Notes under the pieces: generated by a model
Database searches by the model: none
Told to the model about the DNA's origin: nothing
What the model saw: the letters and a program-made list of their open reading frames with translations, nothing else
Shown here: piece after piece, positions 63,425-64,000 of the stretch
How the letters are laid out: every line of letters starts with the position of its first letter
How positions within the stretch are numbered: position 1 is the stretch's first letter
Origin: an uncultured Oscillospiraceae bacterium
Lineage (GTDB): Bacteria > Bacillota > Clostridia > Oscillospirales > Ruminococcaceae
Length of the DNA stretch: 64,000 nucleotides
Assembly: GCA_934462925.1 (NCBI GenBank)
Contig: CAKSIT010000016.1
Location: forward strand, 5,880 to 69,879
Reading direction: 5' to 3'
Translations under genes and position numbers: made by a program

Positions 63425-63681
63425 AATATTCCTCCTGTGATTTATTGCGTATGTCCACGGCGGGATGCCGTGGCTCATCGCAATATCAATATAGCATATC
63501 TTCAATGCTTTGTCAGCAGTGATTTCAAAATTATCGTGAAAAAGAATAAAATCCTCAGAATATTATATCAAAATAATTTTGAAAAACATGGAATACCGCA
63601 TGGTTGTGCGGTTTATTTGTAAAAATCCTCAGATCGTGGCTTGAAGAAAATGTAAAACAAGGCGCTGTAAAAAAACAAAAG

Positions 63682-63723
63682 AAAAGGCTGCATCCCGAAA
63701 AAATAAAGGAAGCAGCCTTTTTT
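63682..63723. terminator. Hairpin with T-runs before the transposase
   Basis: A 10-bp stem AAAAGGCTGC/GCAGCCTTTT around a 20-nt loop, followed by TTTTTT on the plus strand and flanked by A on the other side. It could protect the IS from outside transcription. A TATAAT box follows at 63,728-63,733. Confidence 0.7.
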
Positions 63724-63739
63724 GTGGTATAATGTAATT

Positions 63740-64000
63740 GTGCAAAAACAAAACTCACAAGAACATTATACAGCATATCAGCTGAAATTACCGGTAGAAA
63801 TTAAAAAAAATACCTGACGATTGAAGAGCGCAGGCCGGGCCGTCCGAGATATGATCAGAAAACTTTGCTGAAAATAATACTGTTTGCGTTCATGGAGAAC
63901 GGATATGCGTCGGTAAGAGAGATCGAAAAATACTGCAAGACTGACATACGATATATGTGGCTGTTGCAGGATAATCCGCCGCCAAGCCACATGACGATAG
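63740..64000 (+). pseudogene. IS1182-like transposase, 5' part, frameshifted and cut by the window edge
   Basis: From GTG 63740 the frame gives AYQLKLPVEIKK and then stops at TGA 63815. The shifted frame continues YLTIEERRPGRPRYDQKTLL and KIILFAFMENGYASVREIEK to the window end, which is the N-terminal domain of IS1182/IS5-type transposases. The shift coincides with an A8 run at about 63,802, so it is either a slippage site or a mutation. The start codon has no ribosome site and is uncertain. Confidence 0.6.

Overview
The window looks like chromosome from an anaerobic, low-to-mid GC Firmicute, most probably of the Oscillospirales (Ruminococcaceae/Oscillospiraceae) type. The basis is consensus sigma-A promoters with 17-bp spacers, strong GGAGG ribosome sites, SecD and SecF fused in one gene, Rnf-like membrane subunits, flagellin and MCP genes without outer-membrane genes, and dispersed intergenic repeats of a kind I associate with this group. 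The genus cannot be read from the sequence.

Positions 1-29,550 are GC-rich housekeeping DNA: a partial gene, a chemoreceptor, a phospholipid pair (plsC and a lipid kinase), yajC, an operon rpe-rnfD-rnfE-rnfA-glycoside-hydrolase-like, guaB, a three-gene lipid operon (acyltransferase-like, ACP-like, patatin), glgP, a NusG-II protein, an ECF sigma factor with a large membrane partner, a serine beta-lactamase-like enzyme, secDF, a GT4 glycosyltransferase and an amino-acid ABC transporter. Two dispersed repeat families lie between these genes. An iron-sulfur protein is broken by an in-frame TAG, and a polysaccharide deacetylase is cut off at about 29,550.

From about 29,550 to 53,520 composition and codon use change, with lower GC and far fewer GCG/CGC codons. 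This is a horizontally acquired surface-polysaccharide island. Its left part (a 2,3-dehydratase, a reductase, an epimerase/GT2 chimera and a pair of small flippases) looks like a decayed deoxysugar decoration module, with three frameshifts and one deletion fusion. Its centre is intact: rfbA, rfbB, manC, a glycosyltransferase, gmd, rmd, a Wzm/Wzt-type ABC exporter, a coiled-coil methyltransferase, further glycosyltransferases and a YfhO-like membrane protein. Gmd and Rmd predict GDP-D-rhamnose. The gene set matches ABC-exporter-dependent D-rhamnan loci such as the Pseudomonas A-band cluster. The island ends with a broken secreted repeat protein and a 49-residue peptide gene.

Positions 53,599-58,725 encode one very large flagellin (1,708 aa) with host-like codon use behind a perfect consensus promoter. 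From 58.9 kb to the end there is mobile DNA: a large serine recombinase with a small partner ORF, a phage/plasmid-type primase-helicase whose 5' side is cut by a 151-bp foldback MITE, two unrecognised genes, and the start of an IS1182-like transposase.

The most unusual points are the RnfD/E/A-like trio that has lost nearly all redox ligands, the giant flagellin, the D-rhamnan-type exporter locus in a presumed monoderm, the deletion-born epimerase/glycosyltransferase chimera, and the lipid operon whose ACP and acyltransferase both lack catalytic residues.
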